The notes under the pieces are model-generated. The model ran no database searches. It saw only the letters and a list, made by a program, of their open reading frames with translations, and had not been told where the DNA came from. Shown here in pieces: positions 55,887 through 64,000 of a stretch of DNA of 64,000 nucleotides. Position numbers and translations under genes: made by a program. Position 1 is the stretch's first letter. Every line of letters starts with the position of its first letter. The stretch is from Prevotella sp. HUN102 (GTDB taxonomy: Bacteria; Bacteroidota; Bacteroidia; Bacteroidales; Bacteroidaceae): assembly GCF_000688375.1 (NCBI RefSeq), contig NZ_JIAF01000004.1, positions 1,612,001 through 1,676,000 on the forward strand, read 5' to 3'.

Positions 55887-55917
55887 CGAGGATACACCCC
55901 TCTCGGGCATATCCTCG
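55887..55917 (-). terminator. Probable terminator downstream of clpB
   Basis: CGAGGATA (55887-55894) pairs with TATCCTCG (55910-55917). On the minus strand it continues TTTACTTTTATCC. It also lies after the 50-residue peptide gene. Confidence 0.5.
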
Positions 55918-55943
55918 CTGTTTAATGTGTATTTAGCAAAAAA

Positions 55944-58532
55944 TTAATTTCTGAATACCAGACCATCGCCAAAGTAGTCGATAATGATTGGCTTTTCGCG
56001 ACTTACTTTTTCGGCAAGCAGCGACTTGCTGAGGTCGTTGAGCACGTAGCGTTGGACGGCTCTCTTCACTGGTCGGGCACCAAATTCCGGATCGTAACCC
56101 ACTTCTGAGAGATAGCCAACGGCATCGTCGGTCCATTCCAAAGCAAAACCTTGTGGTGCGAGCATTGCCTTTGCACGCTCCAACTGCAAGCGAACAATAT
56201 TGCCGATTTCCCTCTTTGTAAGCGGCAGGAACATTATTGTTTCGTCGATACGGTTGAGAAATTCGGGTCGGATATTAGCCTTCAGCAGATCCATTACATC
56301 GAGTCGTGTATCAGCAATCCACTTCTCTCGGTTTTCATCCGTAAGGCTGGAGAACTTCTCCTGTATATATTGTGAGCCAAGGTTGGAGGTCATTATGATG
56401 ATAGTGTTCTTGAAGTTCACCACACGTCCCTTGTTGTCAGTGAGATGGCCATCGTCCAATACCTGCAAGAGAATGTTGAATACGTCTGGATGTGCCTTTT
56501 CAATCTCATCGAACAGCACTACGGAGTATGGTTTGCGTCGAACAGCTTCGGTCAGTTGTCCACCTTCGTCGTAGCCAACGTAGCCCGGAGGCGCACCGAT
56601 AAGCCGGGAGACGCTGAATTTCTCCTGATATTCGCTCATATCGATACGTGTCATCATCGTTTCATCGTTGAAGAGATAATCTGCCAAAGCCTTTGCAAGC
56701 TCGGTCTTACCGGTACCGGTGGTGCCCAAGAAAATGAAGGACGCAATAGGTTTCTTCGGGTCTTGCAGTCCGGCACGCGAACGGCGGACAGCATCAGCCA
56801 CAGCCGTGATGGCCTCTTCCTGACCAACGACGCGCTTGTGCAGTTCTTCCTCCAAATGAAGCAGCTTCTCACGGTCGCTCTGCAACATCTTTGTAACCGG
56901 AATACCAGTCCAACGGCTCACCACTTCTGCGATATCGTCTGCCGTAACTTCCTCACGAACCATTGCCGAACCACCTTGAGTGGCTTGCAGTTGTAACTGA
57001 ATGTTGGCTATATCATCGTTGAGTTCCTTCAAGCGGGAGTAGCGAATCTCTGCCACACGTTCATAATTGCCTTCACGCTCAGCACGTTCTGCCTCGTATT
57101 TCAGTCTTTCTATCTCCTGTTTGTCCTGTTGAATCTTATTGACGAGTGCTCTTTCGCCTTCCCATTTGGCACGATAGCTGCGTTCCTGCTCCTTCAGTTC
57201 GGCAATTTCCTTGTCTAATTGGGCAATCTTCTCGGTGTCATTCTCACGCTTGATGGCCTCCCTTTCTATTTCGAGCTGTTTCAGACGGCGTGTGATTTCG
57301 TCCAGGTCCTCTGGAACAGAGTCGCGTTCCATTCTCAACTTCGCAGCAGCCTCGTCCATTAGGTCGATAGCCTTGTCGGGAAGGAAACGGTCTGAAATAT
57401 AACGTTCGGACAAGCGCACGGCAGCGATGCAGGCATCGTCCTGAATGCGCACCTTGTGGTGGTTTTCGTAACGCTCTTTCAAGCCGCGGAGAATTGAAAT
57501 GGCATCGAGTTCTGATGGTTCGTCCACCATAACAGTCTGAAAGCGACGCTCCAAAGCCTTGTCCTTCTCAAAATACTTCTGGTATTCATTCAGCGTTGTA
57601 GCACCAATGGCGCGAAGCTCGCCACGAGCCAAGGCAGGCTTTAGGATGTTGGCTGCATCCATTGCTCCCTCACCACCACCGGCTCCAACCAGAGTGTGGA
57701 TTTCGTCGATGAAGAGAATGATGTTGCTGTCTGAATTGGTAACTTCCTTAATGACGCTTTTCAATCGTTCCTCGAACTCGCCTTTATATTTTGCACCTGC
57801 AAGCAATGCACCCATGTCGAGCGAATAGAGTTGCTTGTTCTTCAGGTTTTCAGGCACATCGCCACGAACAATTCGCCCTGCAAGTCCTTCAGCAATGGCT
57901 GTCTTACCAGTACCTGGTTCTCCAATGAGAATCGGATTGTTCTTGGAACGGCGCGAAAGAATCTGCAAGACCCTGCGAATCTCTTCATCGCGCCCGATTA
58001 CCGGGTCGAGTTTGCCTGCACGTGCATCTTCAACGAGATTACGGGCGAACTTCGAGAGAGCCTGATAATTCTCATCACCACTCTGCGTCTGCACCTTCTG
58101 TCCTTGACGAAGGTCGTTGATGGCTGCGATAAAATCCTTTTCGGTGGCACCTGCATCCTTTAGGATTCGGCTTGCGCTGGAGTTCACTTTGAGTAAGGCC
58201 AGAAGAATCGGCTCTATACTCACGAACTCGTCGCCCATCTTCTGAGAAATATCCATCGTTTCCTGCATTACCTTATTCGCTTCGTTGGAGAAGTAAGGCT
58301 GTCCGCCGGAAACCTTTGGTAAATGATGGATTTCATTCTGAACGGCAGTTTCCAAAATCTGCGCATTCATTCCGAGTTTCTGAAAAACGTAGTTTACCAC
58401 GTCCTTTCCCTTATCCATTACCCCGGCCAATATATGAACCGGTTCGATGGCCTGCTGTCCGTTGCGCTGAACAAGGTTTACCGCGCTCTGAACAGCCTCT
58501 TGTGCCTTGATTGTAAATTTGTCGAATGTCAT
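55944..58532 (-). CDS. clpB: ATP-dependent disaggregase ClpB
   Basis: 862 residues. Clp N-domain ([18 protein letters not shown]), NBD1 with Walker A GEPGTGKT, a long coiled M-domain (about 400-530), NBD2 with Walker A GTTGTGKT and the ISMSEYQEK-like [16 protein letters not shown]. The M-domain distinguishes it from ClpA/ClpC. It rescues aggregated proteins with DnaK. Monocistronic. I do not see a clear CIRCE element upstream. Confidence 0.95.
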   Translation of the reverse strand: MTFDKFTIKAQEAVQSAVNLVQRNGQQAIEPVHILAGVMDKGKDVVNYVFQKLGMNAQILETAVQNEIHHLPKVSGGQPYFSNEANKVMQETMDISQKMGDEFVSIEPILLALLKVNSSASRILKDAGATEKDFIAAINDLRQGQKVQTQSGDENYQALSKFARNLVEDARAGKLDPVIGRDEEIRRVLQILSRRSKNNPILIGEPGTGKTAIAEGLAGRIVRGDVPENLKNKQLYSLDMGALLAGAKYKGEFEERLKSVIKEVTNSDSNIILFIDEIHTLVGAGGGEGAMDAANILKPALARGELRAIGATTLNEYQKYFEKDKALERRFQTVMVDEPSELDAISILRGLKERYENHHKVRIQDDACIAAVRLSERYISDRFLPDKAIDLMDEAAAKLRMERDSVPEDLDEITRRLKQLEIEREAIKRENDTEKIAQLDKEIAELKEQERSYRAKWEGERALVNKIQQDKQEIERLKYEAERAEREGNYERVAEIRYSRLKELNDDIANIQLQLQATQGGSAMVREEVTADDIAEVVSRWTGIPVTKMLQSDREKLLHLEEELHKRVVGQEEAITAVADAVRRSRAGLQDPKKPIASFIFLGTTGTGKTELAKALADYLFNDETMMTRIDMSEYQEKFSVSRLIGAPPGYVGYDEGGQLTEAVRRKPYSVVLFDEIEKAHPDVFNILLQVLDDGHLTDNKGRVVNFKNTIIIMTSNLGSQYIQEKFSSLTDENREKWIADTRLDVMDLLKANIRPEFLNRIDETIMFLPLTKREIGNIVRLQLERAKAMLAPQGFALEWTDDAVGYLSEVGYDPEFGARPVKRAVQRYVLNDLSKSLLAEKVSREKPIIIDYFGDGLVFRN

Positions 58533-58864
58533 AATTAAATCTCCTTTCTTAGTCTCCTTGTCGCTCTGTCATCGGTAAGAGCTGCTCGGAGGTTATGTAT
58601 TTTATGTTCTGATAGCTATTAGTCAAAGGGTGTGCCTCATACGTAAATTTGACAAAATGGCATAATTGCAAGACAATTTGTCTTACGTTTGCGATTCTTG
58701 AATGATTTCTCCATCCGTCCATTGTCTTTTAAAGTTCATTCATCGAACTGAATTTATAGGATGCTGAAAACAATTAAGTTGTATTTATAACACTCTAAAA
58801 TACATTAAGCTCTATGAGCTGTATAATTAACTGATAATCAGTTGGTAAAAGATTGGTTTTCAAA

Positions 58865-58936
58865 TGTGCGAAGAATGCGTTCCATTCTTCGCAAGAATGC
58901 AGCGCAAACGTGCGAAGATTGTTCTGCATTCTTCGG
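58865..58936. repeat. 22-bp-period palindromic intergenic repeat, copy F
   Basis: 22-bp units start at 58882 and 58904, flanked by partial units. Cores GCGAAGAATGC, TTCTTCGCAAG and GCGAAGATTG. It lies in the 605-bp gap between the divergent clpB and Cys-rich genes, which otherwise shows only the promoter at 59092. Confidence 0.8.
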
Positions 58937-59091
58937 TTATTTGCAAATAGTGTTTCCGCCAGCCTGCAATGTGATAGTTTTTCAGCTAAGTTAATGCTGC
59001 TGTTTTTTGCATAAATAAGCGAAAATTGTGAGAGAGAAAACTAACAGGCAGAATTAATTCATTCAAATCAGGTTGTTTAAATCTTTTTTTC

Positions 59092-59099
59092 TATCTTTG
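59092..59099 (+). promoter_or_regulatory. Putative -7 box for the Cys-rich/radical SAM pair
   Basis: TATCTTTG matches TAnnTTTG, 39 bp before the start codon. Confidence 0.5.
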
Positions 59100-59137
59100 T
59101 AATCAGCATATTATAAATGAATTGAGGAGAGAATGAT

Positions 59138-59830
59138 ATGTATGAAGGAAAAGCCAAATGCGAAGTACTGAAAAGTATTCGGCAGAAGATTGCCGACAGT
59201 AACGGAATCCGATACACACCTTGTGAATGTCGCCACGAGGGCGATTGTCCGGGCAGTTGCCCTGCCTGCGAACAGGAGATTCGCTACATAGAGAATGAAT
59301 TGAGAACACGCAGAAAGCAAGGCAAACTGCTGAAGATTGCAGGTGTGGCAGCCGGAGTTACGGCTATCCTTTCACCGATTAGCATACACGCGCAAAATGT
59401 AGGGCAACCAAGTCCATTAACACCGGTTTTGCGTTCACAATTAGAGACTCTGAAAGTTGTGGATTTCTCCAACGGAAGCGAAGATGCAGTTGTGGTTCGG
59501 GGATTGGTGTTGTTTGCATCTGATAGTTTGCCTGTGGCAGGTGCTTCCATTATCTATGATAAAACTAAAGGTGTAGCGACAAATATCGATGGGCTGTTTG
59601 CAATCAAAGTGCCTCACGATGCAGAACTGCTGTTCAAGTATATCGGCTGTGCAGATAAAACTTTAAAGGTAAATGAGCTGAAGAATCTGGATTCGACAGT
59701 TGTTTATATAGATGAACTTGAGTCTGTTTTATGTGGCGAGGTAGTTGTTGTTAAAAATTACGATGATATATATTATCGGAATATGAACAGCAAACCTAAA
59801 TCTCATAAAGAGAAAAACAAGGACGAATGA
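59138..59830 (+). CDS. Cys-rich N-domain, membrane-anchored CarboxypepD-regulatory-like protein
   Basis: 230 residues. The N-terminus carries six Cys and a His: TPCECRHEGDCPGSCPACEQE (pattern CxCxHxGxCxxxCPxC). A charged helix and a hydrophobic segment follow (about 66-88, IAGVAAGVTAILSPISIHAQ). An extracytoplasmic domain resembling carboxypeptidase-regulatory/TonB-associated beta folds runs about 120-205 (VRGLVLFASDSLPVAGASII...NIDGLFAIKVP). The Cys cluster would be cytoplasmic and could bind Zn or an Fe-S cluster. Its stop overlaps the radical SAM start by ATGA. Function unknown. Confidence 0.7.
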   Translation: MYEGKAKCEVLKSIRQKIADSNGIRYTPCECRHEGDCPGSCPACEQEIRYIENELRTRRKQGKLLKIAGVAAGVTAILSPISIHAQNVGQPSPLTPVLRSQLETLKVVDFSNGSEDAVVVRGLVLFASDSLPVAGASIIYDKTKGVATNIDGLFAIKVPHDAELLFKYIGCADKTLKVNELKNLDSTVVYIDELESVLCGEVVVVKNYDDIYYRNMNSKPKSHKEKNKDE

Positions 59831-60447
59831 AAGCCCCACTTATCGGCATAAATCGGCATAGACTGGCGACGGATGGAGTGGGAGTAACCACGCTTGTGGC
59901 TTTCCACGGTTGTCCGTTGCAGTGCAGATATTGCCTGAATCCTCGATGTTTACAGGCTGACGGCATTTGGCGCACCATCACTCCCGAAGAATTATATGGC
60001 GAAGTGGAAATAGACGATATTTATTTTGTGGCAACAGGTGGCGGCATCTGTTTCGGAGGTGGCGAGCCTTTGCTGTACGCCGACTTCATAGAGGCATTCT
60101 TTCGGCTTATGAATCCTGAATGGAAACTTGCAATCGAAACTTCGCTAAATGTTCCTCTCTCATTCCTCAGACGTGTTTCCGCACTTGTGGAAACTTTTAT
60201 CATAGACGTGAAAGATATGAATGAGGATATTTACAAGGCATATACGGGAATTGCGAATTGTAGAGTGATTGACAATCTTAAATGGATGGTTGCAAACAAT
60301 ATGGCAGACCGTTGTATAATTCGTCTTCCGCTGATTCCCAGTTACAATTCTGATGAAGACAGAAATGCAAGCGAGGCAGTATTAAAGGATATGGGATTCA
60401 AATATTTCGATAGGTTCAATTACGTCAAATCCACGTTTGTTCTTTAG
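59827..60447 (+). CDS. Small radical SAM protein (activating-enzyme-like)
   Basis: 206 residues. Cluster motif FHGCPLQCRYCLN (CX3CX2C), GGGICFGGGEP as the SAM-binding GGE loop, then IETSLNVP and FIIDVKDMN strands, as in PFL-activating-type enzymes. It lacks extra ferredoxin or SPASM domains. By family it would make a 5'-deoxyadenosyl radical to activate or modify a partner. Translational coupling to the Cys-rich protein makes that protein, or something it presents, the prime partner candidate. The fold is complete though short. Confidence 0.8.
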   Translation: MKAPLIGINRHRLATDGVGVTTLVAFHGCPLQCRYCLNPRCLQADGIWRTITPEELYGEVEIDDIYFVATGGGICFGGGEPLLYADFIEAFFRLMNPEWKLAIETSLNVPLSFLRRVSALVETFIIDVKDMNEDIYKAYTGIANCRVIDNLKWMVANNMADRCIIRLPLIPSYNSDEDRNASEAVLKDMGFKYFDRFNYVKSTFVL

Positions 60448-60600
60448 ATAATCGAAGCAAAAGGGAGGTTGTCTGCAAGGAATGCAAGATACTGACCATA
60501 GCAGAATGTTGTGTAAAATGGATAGAATTTTCTACTGTTGTAATGAGATAGATCTGGAAAGTTGAGCAGCAAATAATTCTAAAATATCACAATATTTATT

Positions 60601-60630
60601 TTGTTTTTTTTTCAAATTCAACTATCTTTG
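60601..60630 (+). promoter_or_regulatory. Promoter of the class A PBP gene
   Basis: TTG (60601-60603), 19 bp, TATCTTTG (60623-60630). The leader to the ATG at 60703 would be about 67 nt. Confidence 0.6.
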
Positions 60631-60702
60631 CACATATTTGTATATGGTGTGGAAGGACTTTTAGGAGTTTTCGGCACATAGAACTCTTGACGAAAGAATA
60701 AA

Positions 60703-63006
60703 ATGAGAAAACATATTGTACACATCCTTTGGGGAATACTGATTTTTGTTGTGGGTTTTACCAGTATCTTCTTTATCTCAGTATGGAACGGATGGATTGG
60801 CTATATGCCGGATATGGAGGAATTGTCGAACCCTATCGACAAATTCGCCTCACAGGTGTATTCTGCCGACGGCAAGCATATTGGCACTTGGAATCAAGAC
60901 AATGCCAATCGCATTGCTATTGATTACAACAATCTTTCTCCTCACTTGGTTCACGCATTGGTGTCTACGGAAGATGAACGGTTCTATGAGCATTCAGGAA
61001 TCGACTTCATTGCCTTGGGACGTGCCGTGGTAAAGCGTGGCGTGATGCGTCAGGCGAGTGCAGGTGGTGGCTCTACCATCACGCAACAGTTGGCGAAGCA
61101 GGTTTATTCCGAGAAAGCACACAGTACGCTTGAGCGTTTATTGCAGAAACCTATTGAGTGGATTATTGCCATTAAGTTGGAGCGTTACTTTACCAAGGAG
61201 GAGATTCTTGCGATGTATTTCAACTACTTCGATTTCCTTCATAATGCTGTCGGAATCAAGCGGGCAGCTAATATTTACTTCGATAAGGAACCACGGGAAC
61301 TTACCGTGACGGAAGCTGCGACGCTTGTTGGGCTTTGTAAGAATCCATCTATGTTTAATCCACTTCGCTATGAAGACCGTTGCCGCAACCGTCGCAATGT
61401 GGTTCTTTCGCAGATGCTGAAATGTGGCTACATTGCTCGTGAGGAATACAATGAATTGGTTCAGCGTCCATTGGGTATCAAGTACACGAAAGCTAAGCCG
61501 GTTGATGGTTCCGGAGATTATTTTCAGGCATTTCTCCGTCAGTATATGATGGCAAAGAAGCCTGAAAAGGAAAATTATCCGGAATGGCGCAACCGTGAAT
61601 TTGTAATAGATTCCGTGGCTTGGGAACAAGATCCGCTTTACGGATGGTGCAACAAGAATCAGAAGCGTAACGGCGAGAACTACAATGTGAACACGGATGG
61701 TCTGCGAATCTACACTACCATTGACACACGTATGCAGCAATATGCCGAACAGGCAGTTAGAAAGCACGTTGGTGGTTATTTGCAGGGAGAGTTCAACAAG
61801 GCCAACCGATACAAGAAGAATGCACCGTTCTCTTCAAATATCTCCAGAGAAACCATCAAGGCTATCTTGAATAGGTCGTGTAAGCTGAGTACTCGTTATC
61901 TGACGTTGAAAGCACAGGGCGCAACCCCAGAGGAAATTCAAAAGAGTTTCCGTACGCCACACGAAATGACATTGTTTACCTATCACGGAAATGTAGACAC
62001 GGTAATGACACCGATTGACTCCATCAGATATTACAAGTCGTTTCTCCGTTCGGGATTTATGAGTATGGAAGTTCATACGGGTGCTGTGAAAGCCTATGTT
62101 GGCGGTATTGATTACGAGCATTTCAAATACGATATGGTAATGAGTGGTCGGCGTCAGGTCGGCTCTACCATCAAGCCATACCTTTATGCACTTGCAATGC
62201 AGAATGGTATGACACCTTGCAGTACTGCTCCTAACGTGCAGCGCACTTATGGCGGATGGACACCAAGAAACGGTTCACGCGCAAGATATGGCCAGAACGT
62301 GCCTCTGCGATGGGGATTGCAGCAGTCAAACAACTGGATTTCAGCCTACCTTATTAATTTGTTAGGTCCATCGCAGTTTGTGAATATTCTGCACGACTTC
62401 GGATTCAACAATCCTGACATCGACAAAAATACTTCACCTGTTCTCTGTCTCGGTCCATCTGAACTGTCAATCGGAGAAATGTGTAGTGCCTACACAACTT
62501 TTGGTAATGATGGTGTAAGATGTGCGCCGATGTTTGTAACGAAGATTGAAGACAGCCACGGCAATGTTATCGCAAAGTTCCAACCATTGATGAACGAAGT
62601 TATCTCTTCTGAAAGTTCGTATAAAATGCTTGATATGCTTCAGGCGGTGGTTGATGGTGGTACTGGTAGCAGGCTCCGTACACGCCACGGACTGAAGGGA
62701 CAGATTGCCGGTAAGACTGGTACAACCAATAACAACTCTGACGGTTGGTTTATGGGACTAACTCCTGAACTTGTTAATGGTGTATGGATTGGAGGAGAAG
62801 ACCGTGATATCCATTTTGATAACAATGCAATAGGGCAGGGAGCTACATTGGCACTCCCTATTTGGGGATATTATATGAATCTTGTCTACGATGACAAGAC
62901 GCTGCATTATAATCCAAATGCGAAGTTTGAAATACCAAAGGACTTTGATTCGTGTGAATCTGTGGATTCAATATCTATCAACGGCATTCAAGAAATATAC
63001 TTCTAA
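60703..63006 (+). CDS. Class A penicillin-binding protein (PBP1A family)
   Basis: 767 residues. N-terminal span (about 7-28); GT51 transglycosylase with STEDERFYEHSGID (catalytic Glu) and GGSTITQQLAKQ. The transpeptidase has SxxK in QVGSTIKPYLYAL, SxN in QQSNNWISAY and KTGTTNNNSDG. Both active sites are intact. Polymerises and cross-links peptidoglycan at the outer face of the inner membrane. Monocistronic. Confidence 0.95.
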   Translation: MRKHIVHILWGILIFVVGFTSIFFISVWNGWIGYMPDMEELSNPIDKFASQVYSADGKHIGTWNQDNANRIAIDYNNLSPHLVHALVSTEDERFYEHSGIDFIALGRAVVKRGVMRQASAGGGSTITQQLAKQVYSEKAHSTLERLLQKPIEWIIAIKLERYFTKEEILAMYFNYFDFLHNAVGIKRAANIYFDKEPRELTVTEAATLVGLCKNPSMFNPLRYEDRCRNRRNVVLSQMLKCGYIAREEYNELVQRPLGIKYTKAKPVDGSGDYFQAFLRQYMMAKKPEKENYPEWRNREFVIDSVAWEQDPLYGWCNKNQKRNGENYNVNTDGLRIYTTIDTRMQQYAEQAVRKHVGGYLQGEFNKANRYKKNAPFSSNISRETIKAILNRSCKLSTRYLTLKAQGATPEEIQKSFRTPHEMTLFTYHGNVDTVMTPIDSIRYYKSFLRSGFMSMEVHTGAVKAYVGGIDYEHFKYDMVMSGRRQVGSTIKPYLYALAMQNGMTPCSTAPNVQRTYGGWTPRNGSRARYGQNVPLRWGLQQSNNWISAYLINLLGPSQFVNILHDFGFNNPDIDKNTSPVLCLGPSELSIGEMCSAYTTFGNDGVRCAPMFVTKIEDSHGNVIAKFQPLMNEVISSESSYKMLDMLQAVVDGGTGSRLRTRHGLKGQIAGKTGTTNNNSDGWFMGLTPELVNGVWIGGEDRDIHFDNNAIGQGATLALPIWGYYMNLVYDDKTLHYNPNAKFEIPKDFDSCESVDSISINGIQEIYF

Positions 63007-63181
63007 TGCTGTATTTTACCTTCTCATTATGAAAAAGTGTATAAGATAGTGAAAATTAGAGAATATGATAAATTAAGATACAAGACAAATTATTAATAAG
63101 ATAAAAGATATATACTGAACCTTTTAATGCTAATATCAAACAATAAAAACATCAATAATTTTCTCAAAACAACTAATCTTT

Positions 63182-63215
63182 ACAGACAGGCTCGTGAGAG
63201 TCTGTCTGTTTTTAT
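63182..63215 (+). terminator. Terminator downstream of the PBP gene
   Basis: ACAGACAGGCTC pairs with GAGTCTGTCTGT-type right arm (one G-T), followed by TTTTTAT. Its T-run end coincides with the left target duplication of the MITE-like element. Confidence 0.75.
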
Positions 63216-63369
63216 CCCAAATCGGTCATTAGAATTTTTGATAGAAAAATGTCATAATATGCTAACAGAATCGCGCGAAATACAGTATAGCCGTTAACCA
63301 TGGTGCGCATATTCTACTGGTTCCGTTGCAAAAAGAAAGTGGTTTTTAAAATGACCGATTTGGGTTTAT
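63211..63369. mobile_element. MITE-like element with 15-bp inverted repeats and 5-bp target duplication
   Basis: CCCAAATCGGTCATT (63216-63230) and its perfect complement (63350-63364) bound a 149-bp segment with no ORF. TTTAT occurs on both flanks (63211-63215, 63365-63369). These are the features of a non-autonomous DNA transposon mobilised by an unseen transposase. The following stretch to 63480 shows no gene. Confidence 0.7.
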
Positions 63370-63525
63370 AGTATTTAAGGAATGAGGATGGTAGCTTGTA
63401 TGAAGAAATTGTGTTTAAAATCCTTGCAATTCATTTATACGCATATCTTTGATTTATGGTAAAAACTGCTTTTAGGCGTAATGGACATTTGGTAGGCTGA
63501 AACCTTTGAAATGTCCTTTATTTAT

Positions 63526-63533
63526 TACCTTTG
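63526..63533 (+). promoter_or_regulatory. Putative -7 box for the terminal transposase
   Basis: TACCTTTG matches TAnnTTTG, 18 bp before the first ATG. Upstream, GGACATTT (63483-63490) and AAATGTCC (63509-63516) form an inverted repeat that may lie in the element's end. Confidence 0.45.
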
Positions 63534-63550
63534 CAGCATTTGAAAACTTA

Positions 63551-64000
63551 TGAATAAAAAAACTGTATATTCTGTAACGGCTCAAATGTTAAAAAGAACG
63601 GTCATCGGCGCGGCTTCCAAATGTACAGTTGTCGGGACTGTGGTAAACAATTCCAAGGGGGAAAACGCATTAAAGACATAACCCTTTGGAACGAATATCT
63701 GACTGATAAACGGACCGTTTCAGAGCTGGCCATTATCCACAAATGTTCAGAGCGGGCAATACGCCGCCATCTGGGATTGGTAGCGGACAGTTACAGTCCT
63801 GTCTATCCCGAGTCAGCCGTCATCATCATTGATACGACATACTTCTCCCGCAGCTTTGGTGTTATGTTGTTTATGGATGCGGAATCCGGAAAGATACTTC
63901 ATCGCAAGTATGTCAGGAACGAAACGGACAGGGATTATCTTGGCGGACTCAACCATATAGAAGAGTTTGGAACAGAAATAAAGGCAGTCGTATGTGACGG
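63551..64000 (+). CDS. IS256-type transposase with N-terminal zinc ribbon, partial and frame-disrupted at start
   Basis: The frame starting at the TGT of CIFCNGSNVKKNGHRRG runs open to the window edge. It contains a zinc ribbon (CxxC...YSCRDCGKQFQGG), a helix-turn-helix-like segment (RTVSELAIIHKCSERAIRRHLG), the first catalytic Asp in VIIIDTTYFSRSFGV and the second in AVVCDG. The upstream ATG (63551, MNKK) is in a different frame. One extra A in the A7 run would join them. The 3' part lies outside the window. Confidence 0.7.

Overview
The window is chromosomal DNA of a member of the Bacteroidales, most likely a Prevotella-type organism. Four observations point there. Nearly every promoter I can place uses the Bacteroidetes primary-sigma pattern (TTTG/TTG, about 19-20 bp, then TAnnTTTG). 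Shine-Dalgarno motifs are absent. The gene complement is Bacteroidales-typical: RprXY, a DoxX-like/TpiA/SPOR/FolE cluster, a DUF5686 outer-membrane protein, Bacteroidetes inositol-lipid genes, and an EF-G2-like factor. There is no phage, plasmid backbone or CRISPR array.

Layout. 1-0.7 kb: the end of an ArsR-regulated thioredoxin-like cassette with two matching operator palindromes. 0.7-1.0 kb: a probable stand-alone structured RNA. 1.0-3.4 kb: an IS4-family element split by an IS982-family element with a clean 7-bp target duplication. 3.5-8.3 kb: rprXY and an EF-G paralogue. 8.5-22.7 kb: housekeeping and envelope genes (hemW, a secreted hydrolase, a DUF418 protein, an M3 peptidase, an MFS exporter, rlmD, ppdK). 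23.0-24.3 kb: tRNA-Arg(TCT) and a frameshifted IS30-family element. 24.6-31.8 kb: a seven-gene minus-strand run, DUF1599, a DoxX-like protein fused in frame to triosephosphate isomerase, a SPOR protein, folE, exonuclease III, an SGNH protein and an MBOAT acyltransferase. 32.9-41.4 kb: cca, a complete RND tripartite efflux operon and an LpxA-like gene. 41.8-45.4 kb: an aldo/keto reductase, a second probable stand-alone RNA, an ECF-sigma operon and a small peptide gene. 45.6-53.1 kb: an inositol-phospholipid cluster (nucleotidyltransferase, ATP-grasp protein, CDP-alcohol phosphotransferase, HAD phosphatase, inositol-phosphate synthase, DUF5686 outer-membrane protein). 53.3-63.0 kb: pirin, two small envelope genes, clpB, a Cys-rich anchored protein coupled to a small radical SAM enzyme, and a class A PBP. 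63.2-64.0 kb: a 149-bp MITE-like element and the start of a Zn-ribbon IS256-type transposase.

How the parts work together. The inositol genes would make myo-inositol phosphate from glucose-6-phosphate and attach it to a CDP-activated lipid. The three RND genes form one inner-to-outer membrane pump. The Cys-rich protein and its radical SAM partner overlap by ATGA and probably act as a pair.

The least explained material is non-coding. It includes a family of six intergenic repeats built on a 22-bp period, two promoter-plus-terminator RNA units with no reading frame, a MITE with perfect 15-bp inverted repeats, and several perfect long hairpins. All functional calls rest on reading sequence and remembered families; no search was run.
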